64,000 bases of DNA from Acidovorax sp. A1169 (GCF_030704685.1 NZ_JAUZDX010000006.1:248001-312000); one strand, 5' to 3'; shown: positions 41,990-51,084, numbered from the stretch's first letter. Translations and numbers: made by a program. Notes: generated by a model not told the origin, from the letters alone.

Positions 41990-42379
41990 ATGACGCAACC
42001 CCCATCCACCAAGGACTTCGACAAAGGCCTGGCCACGCGCAAGCAGGTCATGGGCGAGGACTTCGTGGCCAATGCCTTCGGCAACGCCACCGAGTTCACC
42101 CAGCCCATCCAGGAGTTCATCACCCGCAATGCCTGGGGCGATGTCTGGCAGCGCCCGGGGCTGGACATGAAGACGCGCAGCCTGGTCACCGTGGCCTTTC
42201 TCACCGCGCTGGGCAAGCAGCATGAGCTCAAGGGCCATGTGCGCGGCGCGCTCAACAACGGCGCCACGGCGGCCGAGATCCAGGAAGTGCTGCTGCACGC
42301 CAGCATCTACTGCGGCCTGCCCGCAGCAGTCGATGCCTTTCGCACCGCCGCCGAGGTGATCGACGGGCCGAAGAAATAA
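41990..42379 (+). CDS. Carboxymuconolactone decarboxylase family protein
   Basis: A 129-residue protein of the CMD family, at the length of 4-carboxymuconolactone decarboxylase (PcaC), the beta-ketoadipate pathway enzyme. Signatures: KQVMGEDFVANAFGNATEFT, RNAWGDVWQRPGLDMKTRSL, and the catalytic ELKGHVRGALNNGAT His region, ending SIYCGLPAAVDAFRTAAEV. No other protocatechuate genes are in the window, so it may be a stand-alone homologue with another substrate. Confidence 0.88.
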   Translation: MTQPPSTKDFDKGLATRKQVMGEDFVANAFGNATEFTQPIQEFITRNAWGDVWQRPGLDMKTRSLVTVAFLTALGKQHELKGHVRGALNNGATAAEIQEVLLHASIYCGLPAAVDAFRTAAEVIDGPKK

Positions 42380-42382
42380 GGC

Positions 42383-42925
42383 CTAGCCTGCGAGCAGCTT
42401 GTGCACCAGGTCGGCGGCTGTCGACGCGTTGTACTTGCGCATGAGGCGCGCGCGGTAGATCTCCACCGTGCGGTGGCTGATGTCCAGGGTGCGCCCGATC
42501 TCCTTGGAGGTCAGGCCCTCCAGCAGCCGCGCGGCCACTTCGCGTTCGCGGCCGGTCAGCTCGGCCTTCACGGGGCGCTGCGAGCTCAGGTCCTCGAAGC
42601 TCCAGATGCCCGAGGCGTGGGGGTCTTCGCGGTTCAGGGCGCGGCCTGACACGTGGCACCAGAACACCTCGCCGTTGGCACGCTTCATGATGCGGTTGTC
42701 GGCGTAGTGGCCCTTGGCGTTGAGGATGGGCTCCATGTGCGCGCCCAGGCGCTCGTACTCGTCGGCGCTCGGATAAAGTACCTGGAACGACTGTCCGATC
42801 AGCAGCTCGCGCGAGGCGCCGAACATCTCGCACACCTGGCGATTGCAGTCCACCATGGTGCGGTTGCGCGAGAGCACCAGGCCCACGGGGGCCATGTCAA
42901 ACGCGAGTTTGTAATCAACGTCCAT
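42383..42925 (-). CDS. PAS domain / LuxR-type response regulator
   Basis: A 180-residue cytosolic regulator. Residues 5-115 form a PAS domain (DMAPVGLVLSRNRTMVDCNR, then FGASRELLIGQSF) and residues 120-175 a LuxR helix-turn-helix (LTGREREVAARLLEGLTSKE, TVEIYRARLMRKYNAST). It has no receiver domain. Divergent from the CoA transferase genes across 90 bases that hold a palindrome, so it probably activates them. Ligand unknown. Confidence 0.9.
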   Translation of the reverse strand: MDVDYKLAFDMAPVGLVLSRNRTMVDCNRQVCEMFGASRELLIGQSFQVLYPSADEYERLGAHMEPILNAKGHYADNRIMKRANGEVFWCHVSGRALNREDPHASGIWSFEDLSSQRPVKAELTGREREVAARLLEGLTSKEIGRTLDISHRTVEIYRARLMRKYNASTAADLVHKLLAG

Positions 42926-42957
42926 CGGTGGCGTCCATAGTGCAAGTCTTTACGGGG

Positions 42958-42981
42958 TACTACCTATTCGGGTACGTAGTA
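42958..42981. promoter_or_regulatory. Candidate operator of the PAS-LuxR regulator
   Basis: TACTAC, 12 bases, GTAGTA is a perfect 6-bp dyad in the short divergent promoter between the PAS-LuxR gene and the CoA transferase operon. Size and position fit a LuxR-type dimer site. Confidence 0.5.
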
Positions 42982-43015
42982 TCGTAGCGTATCCAACATT
43001 CGCAAGGAGATCGTG

Positions 43016-43723
43016 GTGAACAAGATATTTCCCTCCGCAGCCAAAGCGCTGGAAGGCGTGGTTGCAGATGGCCAGTTGATGGCTGTCGGCGGTTTCGGGC
43101 TGTGCGGTATCCCCGAGGCCCTGATCGACGCCCTGCGCGATTCGGCCGTGAAGAACCTCACCGTGATCTCCAACAACGCAGGCGTCGATGGCTTCGGCCT
43201 GGGCAAGCTGCTCGATACGCGCCAGATCAAGAAGATGATCTCATCCTACGTGGGCGAGAACAAGGAGTTCGAGCGCCAGTACCTGGCGGGCGAGCTGGAG
43301 CTCGAATTCACGCCCCAGGGCACGTTGGCCGAGAAGCTGCGTGCCGGCGGCGCGGGCATCCCGGCCTTCTTCACCAAGACCGGCGTGGGCACCATCGTGG
43401 CCGATGGCAAGGAGCTGCGCGAGTTCGACGGCGAAACCTATGTGATGGAGCGCTCGCTGGTGCCCGACGTGTCGCTGGTCAAGGCCTGGCGCGCCGACAA
43501 GTCCGGCAACCTGCAGTTCCGCCTCACGGCGCGCAACTTCAACCCTGCGGCCGCCACGGCCGGCAAGGTCTGCATCGTCGAAGTGGAAGAGATCGTGGAA
43601 ACCGGTGCCATGGAACCCGACCAGGTCCACCTGCCCGGCATCTACGTGCACCGCATCGTGCACAACGCCAACCCCGAGAAACGCATCGAAAAACGCACCA
43701 TCACCGAGAAAGCAGGAGCCTGA
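43016..43723 (+). CDS. 3-oxoacid CoA-transferase subunit A
   Basis: A 235-residue alpha subunit of a family I CoA transferase (succinyl-CoA or acetyl-CoA:3-oxoacid type), moving CoA between carboxylates. Contains [20 protein letters not shown] near the N-terminus and [20 protein letters not shown] codons at 43013 and 43016 are both possible starts; the second is better spaced from AAGGAGA. Two bases separate its stop from the beta-subunit start. Acceptor acid (acetoacetate, 3-oxoadipate or other) is not fixed by sequence. Confidence 0.93.
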   Translation: MNKIFPSAAKALEGVVADGQLMAVGGFGLCGIPEALIDALRDSAVKNLTVISNNAGVDGFGLGKLLDTRQIKKMISSYVGENKEFERQYLAGELELEFTPQGTLAEKLRAGGAGIPAFFTKTGVGTIVADGKELREFDGETYVMERSLVPDVSLVKAWRADKSGNLQFRLTARNFNPAAATAGKVCIVEVEEIVETGAMEPDQVHLPGIYVHRIVHNANPEKRIEKRTITEKAGA

Positions 43724-43725
43724 CC

Positions 43726-44364
43726 ATGCCGTGGACCCAAGACCAGATGGCCGCACGCGCGGCGCAAGAACTCGAAGACGGTTTCTACGTGAACCTGGGC
43801 ATCGGCATCCCCACGCTGGTGGCCAATTTCACGGGTGACAAGGAAGTGTGGCTGCAGTCCGAGAACGGCATGCTGGGCATCGGCCCCTTCCCGACAGAAG
43901 ACGCGGTGGACGCCGACCTGATCAATGCCGGCAAGCAGACCGTGACCACCATCAAGGGCTCGTCCATCTTCGGCAGCGACCAGTCGTTTGCCATGATCCG
44001 CGGCGGCAAGATCAACCTGTCCATCCTGGGCGCCATGCAGGTCAGCGAAAAGGGCGACCTGGCCAACTGGATGATCCCGGGCAAGATGGTCAAGGGCATG
44101 GGCGGCGCGATGGACCTGGTGGCTGGCGTCAAGCGCGTGATCGTGCTCATGGAGCATGTGGCGAAGAAGAAGGACGGCACCGAAGACTTGAAGATCCTGC
44201 CCCAGTGCACGCTGCCCCTCACGGGCGTGGGCGTGGTCGACCGCATCATCACCGACCTGGCCGTGCTGGACGTGACGCCCGAAGGCCTCAAGCTCATCGA
44301 ACTGGCCCCTGGCGTGACGTTTGAAACGCTGCAGGCCAAGACCGGCGTGACCGTGCTGCAGTGA
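43726..44364 (+). CDS. 3-oxoacid CoA-transferase subunit B
   Basis: A 212-residue beta subunit with the catalytic glutamate E46 in [12 protein letters not shown], which forms the glutamyl-CoA intermediate. [16 protein letters not shown] and [20 protein letters not shown] are family hallmarks. Operon with the alpha subunit; ends just before a strong terminator. Confidence 0.95.
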   Translation: MPWTQDQMAARAAQELEDGFYVNLGIGIPTLVANFTGDKEVWLQSENGMLGIGPFPTEDAVDADLINAGKQTVTTIKGSSIFGSDQSFAMIRGGKINLSILGAMQVSEKGDLANWMIPGKMVKGMGGAMDLVAGVKRVIVLMEHVAKKKDGTEDLKILPQCTLPLTGVGVVDRIITDLAVLDVTPEGLKLIELAPGVTFETLQAKTGVTVLQ

Positions 44365-44408
44365 TTGGTACGCTGCCGCGCCTTTCATGGGCGCGCAGCG
44401 AACAAGAC

Positions 44409-44444
44409 AAAAGGCCGGGGCCCCGTGAGGGGCCCCGGCCTTTT
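44409..44444. terminator. Bidirectional terminator, CoA transferase / small secreted proteins
   Basis: AAAAGGCCGGGGCCCC, GTGA, GGGGCCCCGGCCTTTT is a perfect 16-bp stem with tetraloop, with A-run and T-run on the two sides. It serves the CoA transferase operon (plus) and the small-protein pair (minus). Confidence 0.92.
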
Positions 44445-44487
44445 GCATGGAAGCAGCAGTGCGGTCTGCAGCCTTGCCTGGCGTGGA

Positions 44488-44781
44488 TTACAGAACGCCG
44501 ATCTCGCCCGAAGGGATCTGGCCGGTGCGCACGGCTTCGGCAGCAGCGGCACGCACGGCGGCGCGGTCGGCCTTCGATTGGTAGGTCACCACGCGGGAAC
44601 CGGCAGGCTCCATGCTGTGCGTGCGGGCCTCCACGGCAGCTTCGGCAGCCACTTCGGCGCGGGTGCGGTTGGTTTCAAACTTCAGGGCGAACTGCGAGCT
44701 GTCGGCTTCATCGGCGTAGGCACCGAAGGAAGCGAAAGCGGCAACGGCAGCGATGGACAGGAAACGTGCGGTGTTGTTCAT
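44488..44781 (-). CDS. Small secreted DUF4148-like protein, paralog 1
   Basis: A 97-residue exported protein: Sec signal to AYA (residue 23), then about 74 residues beginning DEADSSQFALKFETNRTRAE. The helical part has regular Arg/Ala pattern (RTRAEVAAEAAVEA, RAAVRAAAAEAVRTGQIPSG) as in DUF4148-type Burkholderiales proteins. No Cys in the mature part. Function unknown. Second of a tandem pair; a second pair lies at 60145-60792. The four are 80-90% alike by eye. Confidence 0.85.
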   Translation of the reverse strand: MNNTARFLSIAAVAAFASFGAYADEADSSQFALKFETNRTRAEVAAEAAVEARTHSMEPAGSRVVTYQSKADRAAVRAAAAEAVRTGQIPSGEIGVL

Positions 44782-44834
44782 AGTGATTCTCCGATCAAAT
44801 GGGGGTAAGGGGGCTTGCTGCAGGGCGGTGCGGA

Positions 44835-45128
44835 TTACAGGTAACCAGCTTCGCCCGACGAGATCTGGCCGGTGCGCAGGGCTTCGGCAGCCTGGGCACG
44901 CACGGCGGCACGGTCGGCCGTCGATTGGTAGGTCACCACGCGGGAACCAGCGGGTTCCATGCTGTGCGTGCGGGCCGTCACGGCCGCTTCGGCAGCCACT
45001 TCGGCGCGGGTGCGGTTGGTTTCGAACTTGAGGGCGAATTGCGAGCTATCGGCTTCGTCGGCATAGGCGCCGAACGATGCAAAAGCGGCAACAGCGGCGA
45101 TGGAGAGAAAGCGTGCAGTCGTGTTCAT
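44835..45128 (-). CDS. Small secreted DUF4148-like protein, paralog 2
   Basis: 97 residues, signal peptide identical to that of paralog 1 except for one position; mature part differs mainly at AVTARTHS, AQAAEALRTG and the C-terminal SSGEAGYL. 53 bases before paralog 1, same strand. It carries the conserved 170-base leader (45129-45300), also found before the second pair. Likely a periplasmic or surface stress protein, but no direct evidence. Confidence 0.85.
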   Translation of the reverse strand: MNTTARFLSIAAVAAFASFGAYADEADSSQFALKFETNRTRAEVAAEAAVTARTHSMEPAGSRVVTYQSTADRAAVRAQAAEALRTGQISSGEAGYL

Positions 45129-45300
45129 GATGAAAATCCTTGGAAGATAAAAAGCGTCTCGAAAACCGGTACAAAACTGTTTCTGACCGGGTTCGGTGAG
45201 TCGCCTTGCGAGTTCGGCTCATCGATGGGATGAACTGTACGCCTGGTGTGTTCAGGGAAAAACCACCCAGTCGCGAACTGACTGTTCCAGTTTTGAAAAC
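45129..45300 (-). promoter_or_regulatory. Conserved leader/promoter of the small-protein pair, copy 1
   Basis: About 170 bases upstream of paralog 2 match 60793-60962 upstream of the other pair. The core CCGGGTTCGGTGAGTCGCCT, GGCTCATCGATGGG, TGAACTGTACGCC and AAAAACCACCCAGTCGCGAA are nearly identical. The distal end holds GACTG-TTC-CAGTT (45280-45292), a near palindrome. Conservation this strong outside coding sequence suggests shared regulation or recent duplication. Confidence 0.7.
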
Positions 45301-45321
45301 AGTTGCACGAGCGGCAGGCAT

Positions 45322-45355
45322 AAAAAAAGCCCGCAGCTGCATTGCAGCTGCGGGC
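45322..45355 (-). terminator. Terminator of the giant secreted protein gene
   Basis: On the minus strand GCCCGCAGCTGC, a 3-base loop and GCAGCTGCGGGC are followed by seven T residues. It stands 23 bases after the stop codon at 45378. Confidence 0.93.
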
Positions 45356-45377
45356 CGAAGAAGAACCTCTCAGGGGC

Positions 45378-48300
45378 TCAGGGCAACTGGCTCCAGTTCT
45401 GGTTGTTGCCCCCGTTGCAGGTCCAGGTGAGCAGCGGCGTGTCCTGCACCGTCGAGTTGTTGGGTACGTCGATGCAGGCGCCCGATTCCCGGTTGCGGAT
45501 GGTCGAGCCCACAAGGCTCCACTGCGCCGTGTTGCCGATGCTGCAGGCCAGTTGCACCACACCGGCGCCGCTGGCTGCAGCGCTGTCCTGCGCCAGGCAC
45601 AGGTTGCTGTGTTTGGCGACCAGTTGCACATAGCCCCCGGTGATGTTGCGCAAGGTGAAGGTCTCGTTGTCCGCGCTGCCGCAGGGCCACTGGATGGCCA
45701 CGGCCCCGCTGGCCGCCGAGGCCCCCCGGATGTTGATGCACATCGTGCTCTGGTTGGACCGCAGCCGTGCCGTGATGTCCGAGCCCGTGTCCAGCGAGCG
45801 CACGTAGTCGGCCAGCGCCAGCCGGTCCGCTGCCGGCAGGCCTGCGGCATTGCCGTGGCCACCGGCGATCACGTCCAGCACGCTGGCCTTCTGGCCGTTG
45901 TGCAGGTAGGCCTTGGCGGCCCAGCTGCCGATCAGCGTGGGCGTGTCGAAGCCCACGCCGGCCAGCGGCTGGTTGGCGCCCTTGCCCGAGGATGCCTGGA
46001 TGCTGCCTACGTCGTGCCGCAGGCCGTCCTGGAAGGTGCCGCCCGCATGGCAACTGGCGCAGTTGGCGTTGGCGAACAGGGTCTGCCCGCGCGCGGCCTC
46101 CACGGTAAGGCTGCCGTCGGCGGCGCGCGCCGGGCTGCGCATGTACTTGTTCAGCGAGGCGAGGTAGGCCGCCAGGTCGTCGAGCTGCGCATTGCGGCCG
46201 GCCTTGGGCGTGCCCAGCGGGTCGGCCGTGGCGGCAAAGTCCGCGTCGCTCAGGAAGCCCGTGCCGCCGAAAGCGCTGCGCATGTCGTTCTCGAAGTCCT
46301 GTACCTCGTCGAAGTTGGCGCTCCAGTGCAGCTTGCCGTGGCCGGTGCCGCGCCGGCCCTGCAGGCTGATGGTGCGGCGCAGGCCCTCGCCGCGCTGGGT
46401 GAAGTCCCAGACCATGCCGTCGTCGCCGCCATCGGCGTGGCAGCTTGCGCAGGACATGTAGTTGTCCTTGCTCATGCGCCGGTCGGCCGCGTTGTAGAAC
46501 ACCAGCTTGCCGCGCAGAGCCGCGGCGGCCATGGGCTCCTGCGCCACCGTGGCCACGTTCTGCAGGAACACCGCCGCCGCGCTGCGCGAGGCCAGCACGT
46601 CGGCCACATCGTGCACGGTGACCGAGCGCGCCAGGAAGTTGTTGACGTACAGCCGCTTGCGCGCAGCGTCCAGGTACAGGCCGTGGGGCGCGCTGCTGGC
46701 GTTGATCTCGCCGCGCACGGCACGGGTGTAGGCATCGACGATGGCGATGTTGTTGCCCTCCATCTGCGCGACGAACAGGTAGTCGCCCGCCGGGGAGAAG
46801 AGGGCGGCGCGCGCCGGCGCCCGGTCGTCGAAGTCGATCTGCTCGGGCAGCAGGTGCGTGGCCTGCGCCAGGTCGACCTGCGACAGGATGGAGCGCACCG
46901 TCTGGTCGTGCAGCAGGTCCCCACCGTCGCGGAAGCGCCCGCGCACGATGTTGTCCTTCTTGCCCGGCAGCACCGCGCGGCTGCCGTCGGGCGAGATCAC
47001 CACCTGGCTCAGGTAGTTGGCCACGCCGCGTGCGCTGTTCTCGGTGTCCACCGTGCTCGTGTCCACCGGCAGGGCGATGGTGGACAACAGGCCCATGGAA
47101 CTGAGGCCCACCTTGTGCAGTTGCCCGCCCGTCATCTTCGACTTGAAGCGCGTGATGTAGACCGTCTGCGAGTCGGCTGCCACCGCGATGCCGCGCAGGT
47201 CGCCATCCAGCGCCAGGGTGCCCGTGGTGTTGCCGTTGGCCGGGTCGAAGGCGATCAGCGTGGACTTGCTCTCCAGCGTCAAGAGGCCCTTGCTGCCATT
47301 GGGCGTGAAGGCCACGCCGTAGGGCCCGCTGCCATAGGGCAGGGCCACCGTGGCCGCGATGCTGCCATCGGCCGGGTTCAGCGCCACCAGCTTGTCCTCG
47401 CCCTGCACGGTGACCCAGATGCGGCCATCGGGGGCACGTGCCAGGGTCTTGGGTTCGTCGCCCACGCGTGTCTCCCAGCGCTTGGTCAGGGCCTGCGCAT
47501 CGATGGCCGCCACCGTGCCGCTGTCCGGGTTCACCGCATAGATGCTGTTGGCGTCGCCAACGATGTTGCTCGAATGCGTGGGCGCAGTGGCCGTCACCGG
47601 GAAGGTCACGGTCACGTTGTAGGTGTAGAAGGTCTCCTGGCCCGCCGCGTTGCGCACCGTCAGGGTCACCGTGTAGTGGCCGGGGCGGTTGTAGCTGTAG
47701 GTGGTGTTGGCCTCGGCCGAGAAGGCGGTCTGCGTGCCGTTGCCGAAATTCCAGCGGTAGGTGACCCCGCTGCCACCACCCAGGCGGGTGGGGTCGAAGC
47801 TCAACTGCCCGTTAACCAGCTGCGGCCCGCCGCTCACGCCGGCATCGCCGATGATGGCCTGGGCCCGCAGTTGCGTGACGTCGGCATCGCTGAGCACGCG
47901 CCCGTAGACGCGCACATCGGCCAGGCTGCCGCGGAAGAAGTCGGTGTTGCCCTGGATCTGCCCGAGCAGCGCGAACTTGTTCGACAGGCCCTTGGTGCCC
48001 GTGAGCCCGGTGGAACTGGTCTTGGTGCCGTCGATGTACAGCGTCTGCGCCCCCGAGGCGGCGTCGCGCGTCATCACCACATGGTGCCAGTTGCCGTCGT
48101 TCACGGCTGCGGTGGAGCGGGTGCCGGGGTTGTTGGCCGCCACATTGCCCACCGAGAGGTTCAGGCGCCCGGTGTTGTCGATCCAGCCCCAGAACACGTC
48201 GTCCGCACCGCCCGACTGGTCGCGCCCGAAGAGGCCGGGCGCTGTCCAGGCGTTGGCCGAGCCGGCCTGCGTGGTCTTCATGTAGAAGGCCAGCGAAGCC

Positions 48301-50057
48301 GTGCCGCCCAGGGCGGTGGCCACGCTGTCGTTCTTGAGCGGCACGCCCCCCGTGCGCTGCGCGAAGTTCAGGCCAATGCTGCTGAACTGGTCGGCCGCCG
48401 AGGCCGTGCCATTGTTGGCTCCGATCTCGTCGGTCAGGGTGCTCGACAGCGGCCAGTGGTGCATCAGGCTGATGTCGGTGGCGTTGCCGGTATGGAAAAC
48501 AGCCTTGTACTCGGCCGCGATGCCGTTGCCCGCATAGTCCTTCACGCCGCCGGCGGTGAGCACGATCTCATAGCTGGTGCCGGCCGCCAGGGGCTGGGTG
48601 GGGTGGAAGTTGATGATGCCCAACTGCACGCTGTAGGTGCCGGCCAGTGCATTGCCGTTGAGCGGGCGCACGATGAAGGTGCTGGCGTTCACGCTCTCGG
48701 GCAGGATGCTGTCCGTCAGACCCACGCCGATGCGCGAAGTCAGCGCCTGCTGCTTGGAGCCGTTGGTGGGCGAGGTCTGCTTGACCATGGGCGGCGTGGT
48801 GTCGCGCGCCGTCTGGTGCACGATGAAGCCGCTGCCCGAGCCGTGGTCGTTGCCGATGAACAGCAGGTTGCCCATGGGCGCCACCTGGCCGTGGTCGGAG
48901 TGCGAGTACTCGGGATCGTTCGTTGCGAACAGGCTGCCCTGGCCCACCTCGACGTGGTTGAGCGGGTTGCTCACGTCCACCTTGTGCACCTTGAACTGCG
49001 CGCCCTGGAAGACGTAGTGGTCCTGCATGCCGCAGTACAGCTGTTCGTCGATGACCAGCCGGTTGTCCTCCACCACGAACTGCGTGCGGTCGTACAGGTC
49101 GTAGCTGTACATCTTTGCGCCGCCGCCGCGCGCCGAGGCGTGCAGGTTGCGTCCGTCGAAGCAGGTGGCGTAGTAGACGGGGTTGGAGCCCACGGTGTCC
49201 AGCACCTTGGGGTTGAGAGGGTCGGAGATATCGAGGCTGGCAAAGCCGTCGGTGTTGTCCATCGAGGTCAGCACCATGTGGTTGCCCATGGTGAAGATGG
49301 GCCCGACGCGAAAGCCCCCGAGCTCGCCGGTGGGCACGGGGTTGGGCTTGCCGGCGCCGCGGTTGGCGATCACGGCATTGGCCGGGTCGCTCGCATCCAC
49401 GATGTAGACACCGTCGTTGGCCGAGGCCACGTAGACATAAGGGGCCTGCCACCACAGCTGCCAGGCCACGTTGGCATAGTCGCCGCCATTGACCGTGGGC
49501 AGCGCCAGCTTCTTGACCTGCTGGATGTTGTTGATGTCGGTGAAATCCCAGAACTCGATGCCCTTGATGCTGGGCACCACCACGTACTGCTTGCCGCCGA
49601 TCTTCGCGGTGCCGAAGGCGTGCGCCTCGCGGAACTCCTTGGTGCGCCCCTCGGGCTCGTAGATTTTCTTGGCGAGCACGATGGCGCGCGGGTTGGACAC
49701 GTCGTACAGCAAAAAGCCGCCGGGGCCCAGGCCGCTGTCGGGAGCGAACGAGGTCAGGAAATAGCCGTTGAGCATGATGCCCACGTTTAGCCCGTAGTCC
49801 TTGCGCCCGGGGTAGGTGGCCGGCACGTCGCCCGAGGCGCGGGTGATCATGGAGACCGGCTTGAACAGCTCGGCCGAGGTATAGGTCAGGTTGCCCAGGC
49901 CCGGACCCTGCAGCGGGAGCGGGACCTCGGCGGCCTGCGTGACTGCGGCCGCCATGGTGGTGAGGGTGGTCATCGGGTTGACCCCCGTGATCGCTGCGTG
50001 CGTCAGCAGTGTGACGAACGGCAGCAGGAGCGCCATCAGGTAATACCGGATTTTCAT
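45378..50057 (-). CDS. Giant secreted multidomain protein: propeller, LamG, PKD, di-haem cytochrome, ricin-type lectin
   Basis: A 1559-residue exported protein with signal peptide (YYLMALLLPFVTLLTHAA). Domains in order: LVIVD/propeller-like repeats about 40-415 (YDVSNPRAIVLAKKIYEPEG, VYIVDASDPANAVIA); Ig-like 417-520; LamG/concanavalin-type 530-725; PKD 737-820 (YRWNFGNGTQTAFSAEANTT); YncE-like propeller 820-1190 (YAVNPDSGTVAAIDAQAL); cytochrome c part with haem sites CASCH at about 1201 and CASCH at about 1331, similar to di-haem peroxidase/MauG-type proteins; ricin-type beta-trefoil lectin about 1430-1559. GGAGG precedes the ATG at 50057. Head-to-tail 172 bases after the aldolase gene of the polyol cassette. 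Suggests a carbohydrate-binding periplasmic or extracellular redox protein. Not a known characterised enzyme. Confidence 0.88.
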   Translation of the reverse strand: MKIRYYLMALLLPFVTLLTHAAITGVNPMTTLTTMAAAVTQAAEVPLPLQGPGLGNLTYTSAELFKPVSMITRASGDVPATYPGRKDYGLNVGIMLNGYFLTSFAPDSGLGPGGFLLYDVSNPRAIVLAKKIYEPEGRTKEFREAHAFGTAKIGGKQYVVVPSIKGIEFWDFTDINNIQQVKKLALPTVNGGDYANVAWQLWWQAPYVYVASANDGVYIVDASDPANAVIANRGAGKPNPVPTGELGGFRVGPIFTMGNHMVLTSMDNTDGFASLDISDPLNPKVLDTVGSNPVYYATCFDGRNLHASARGGGAKMYSYDLYDRTQFVVEDNRLVIDEQLYCGMQDHYVFQGAQFKVHKVDVSNPLNHVEVGQGSLFATNDPEYSHSDHGQVAPMGNLLFIGNDHGSGSGFIVHQTARDTTPPMVKQTSPTNGSKQQALTSRIGVGLTDSILPESVNASTFIVRPLNGNALAGTYSVQLGIINFHPTQPLAAGTSYEIVLTAGGVKDYAGNGIAAEYKAVFHTGNATDISLMHHWPLSSTLTDEIGANNGTASAADQFSSIGLNFAQRTGGVPLKNDSVATALGGTASLAFYMKTTQAGSANAWTAPGLFGRDQSGGADDVFWGWIDNTGRLNLSVGNVAANNPGTRSTAAVNDGNWHHVVMTRDAASGAQTLYIDGTKTSSTGLTGTKGLSNKFALLGQIQGNTDFFRGSLADVRVYGRVLSDADVTQLRAQAIIGDAGVSGGPQLVNGQLSFDPTRLGGGSGVTYRWNFGNGTQTAFSAEANTTYSYNRPGHYTVTLTVRNAAGQETFYTYNVTVTFPVTATAPTHSSNIVGDANSIYAVNPDSGTVAAIDAQALTKRWETRVGDEPKTLARAPDGRIWVTVQGEDKLVALNPADGSIAATVALPYGSGPYGVAFTPNGSKGLLTLESKSTLIAFDPANGNTTGTLALDGDLRGIAVAADSQTVYITRFKSKMTGGQLHKVGLSSMGLLSTIALPVDTSTVDTENSARGVANYLSQVVISPDGSRAVLPGKKDNIVRGRFRDGGDLLHDQTVRSILSQVDLAQATHLLPEQIDFDDRAPARAALFSPAGDYLFVAQMEGNNIAIVDAYTRAVRGEINASSAPHGLYLDAARKRLYVNNFLARSVTVHDVADVLASRSAAAVFLQNVATVAQEPMAAAALRGKLVFYNAADRRMSKDNYMSCASCHADGGDDGMVWDFTQRGEGLRRTISLQGRRGTGHGKLHWSANFDEVQDFENDMRSAFGGTGFLSDADFAATADPLGTPKAGRNAQLDDLAAYLASLNKYMRSPARAADGSLTVEAARGQTLFANANCASCHAGGTFQDGLRHDVGSIQASSGKGANQPLAGVGFDTPTLIGSWAAKAYLHNGQKASVLDVIAGGHGNAAGLPAADRLALADYVRSLDTGSDITARLRSNQSTMCINIRGASAASGAVAIQWPCGSADNETFTLRNITGGYVQLVAKHSNLCLAQDSAAASGAGVVQLACSIGNTAQWSLVGSTIRNRESGACIDVPNNSTVQDTPLLTWTCNGGNNQNWSQLP

Positions 50058-50229
50058 CGTCGCCTCCAGGTTGTTTGAAGTTCTCGGAAAACTCTCTTCT
50101 TCGATCCATCCGACGGCGCTGCCACAGGCGCGCGCAGGCGCACCGGCCGGTGGCACAGCTGCCACCGGCCGCAGGGCTCGTTCTCTCCGTCTCCCCTCTC
50201 TCTTCTTGTCGTCTGCAGCGTCGGCGGGA

Positions 50230-51084
50230 TCAGGCCTGCGCTTGCGCTGTCGCGTAGATGTCCCAGGCCGCCGCAGCGCTGGCGCCGCGGTGGATCATGG
50301 CCATCAGCGCATCGACCACCGCCGAGGGGTTGGCGTGCTGGTACACGTTGCGCCCGTAGACCATGCCCACGGCCCCCTGGTCGAGCAGAACGCGCGAGCG
50401 CGCGAACACCTGCTGCAACTCCTCACGGCCGCCGCCGCGCACCAGCACCGGGCAGCGCGCGGCCTGCACCACGCGGTGGAAGTCGGTGGGGTCGGTGGTC
50501 GGGTCGGCCTTGACGATGTCGGCGCCCATCTCGCGCGCCAGGCGCACCAGGGTCACGATCTTCTCGGCGTCGCCGTCGACCATGTAGCCGCCTTGCTGGC
50601 TGTGCGGGCGCATCACCAGCGGCTCGATCATCAGCGGCATGCCGTAGCGGTCGCAGTCGGCGCGCACACGCGCGATGTTCTGCACGCACTGGCGGAACAG
50701 GTCGGGTTCATTGGGCAGCATGAACAGGTTGACCACCACACAGGCCGCATCGCGCTGCAAGGCCGGCAGCACCGGGTCGTGCTCGTTCTGCAGCAGGGCC
50801 CACATCACGCGGTGGGCAGTGGCGTTGTAGGGGTTGCCCATGTCGATGCGCATCACCAGCGCCGGCTTGTTGCGGCCCGCTCGGTCCTGCAGCAGGTCGG
50901 CCTGGCCGTAATTGAGCTGGATGGCGTCGGGCGCGGCGGCCACCAGCTTGTCCATCACCTGGGGCATGTCTTCCAGGCCGTTGAGGAAGCTGGGCTCGTT
51001 GCACACGCCGTGGTCGAGTGCGATGTCCAGGCAGCGGCCGTTGGTGAGCAGGCGGTTCAGGCGTGCGGTCTTGTCTTTCGACAT
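50230..51084 (-). CDS. Class I aldolase, DhnA/fructose-bisphosphate aldolase family
   Basis: A 284-residue TIM-barrel aldolase of the DhnA group (archaeal-type FBP aldolases and LsrF). LDIALDHGVCNEPSFLNGLE starts the barrel; the Schiff-base Lys is probably K192 in GADIVKADPTTD; VLVRGGGREELQQV and GAVGMVYGRNVYQH form the phosphate-binding end. In this cassette it probably cleaves a ketose phosphate to dihydroxyacetone phosphate and an aldehyde. Last of the minus-strand ABC run apart from the giant gene. Confidence 0.88.
   Translation of the reverse strand: MSKDKTARLNRLLTNGRCLDIALDHGVCNEPSFLNGLEDMPQVMDKLVAAAPDAIQLNYGQADLLQDRAGRNKPALVMRIDMGNPYNATAHRVMWALLQNEHDPVLPALQRDAACVVVNLFMLPNEPDLFRQCVQNIARVRADCDRYGMPLMIEPLVMRPHSQQGGYMVDGDAEKIVTLVRLAREMGADIVKADPTTDPTDFHRVVQAARCPVLVRGGGREELQQVFARSRVLLDQGAVGMVYGRNVYQHANPSAVVDALMAMIHRGASAAAAWDIYATAQAQA

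Noticed and set aside
45342..49790. A plus-strand open frame of about 1480 codons opposite the giant secreted protein
   Set aside because: Same codon-bias shadow effect; low-complexity translation with no recognisable motif, while the minus strand shows signal peptide, haem sites and lectin.
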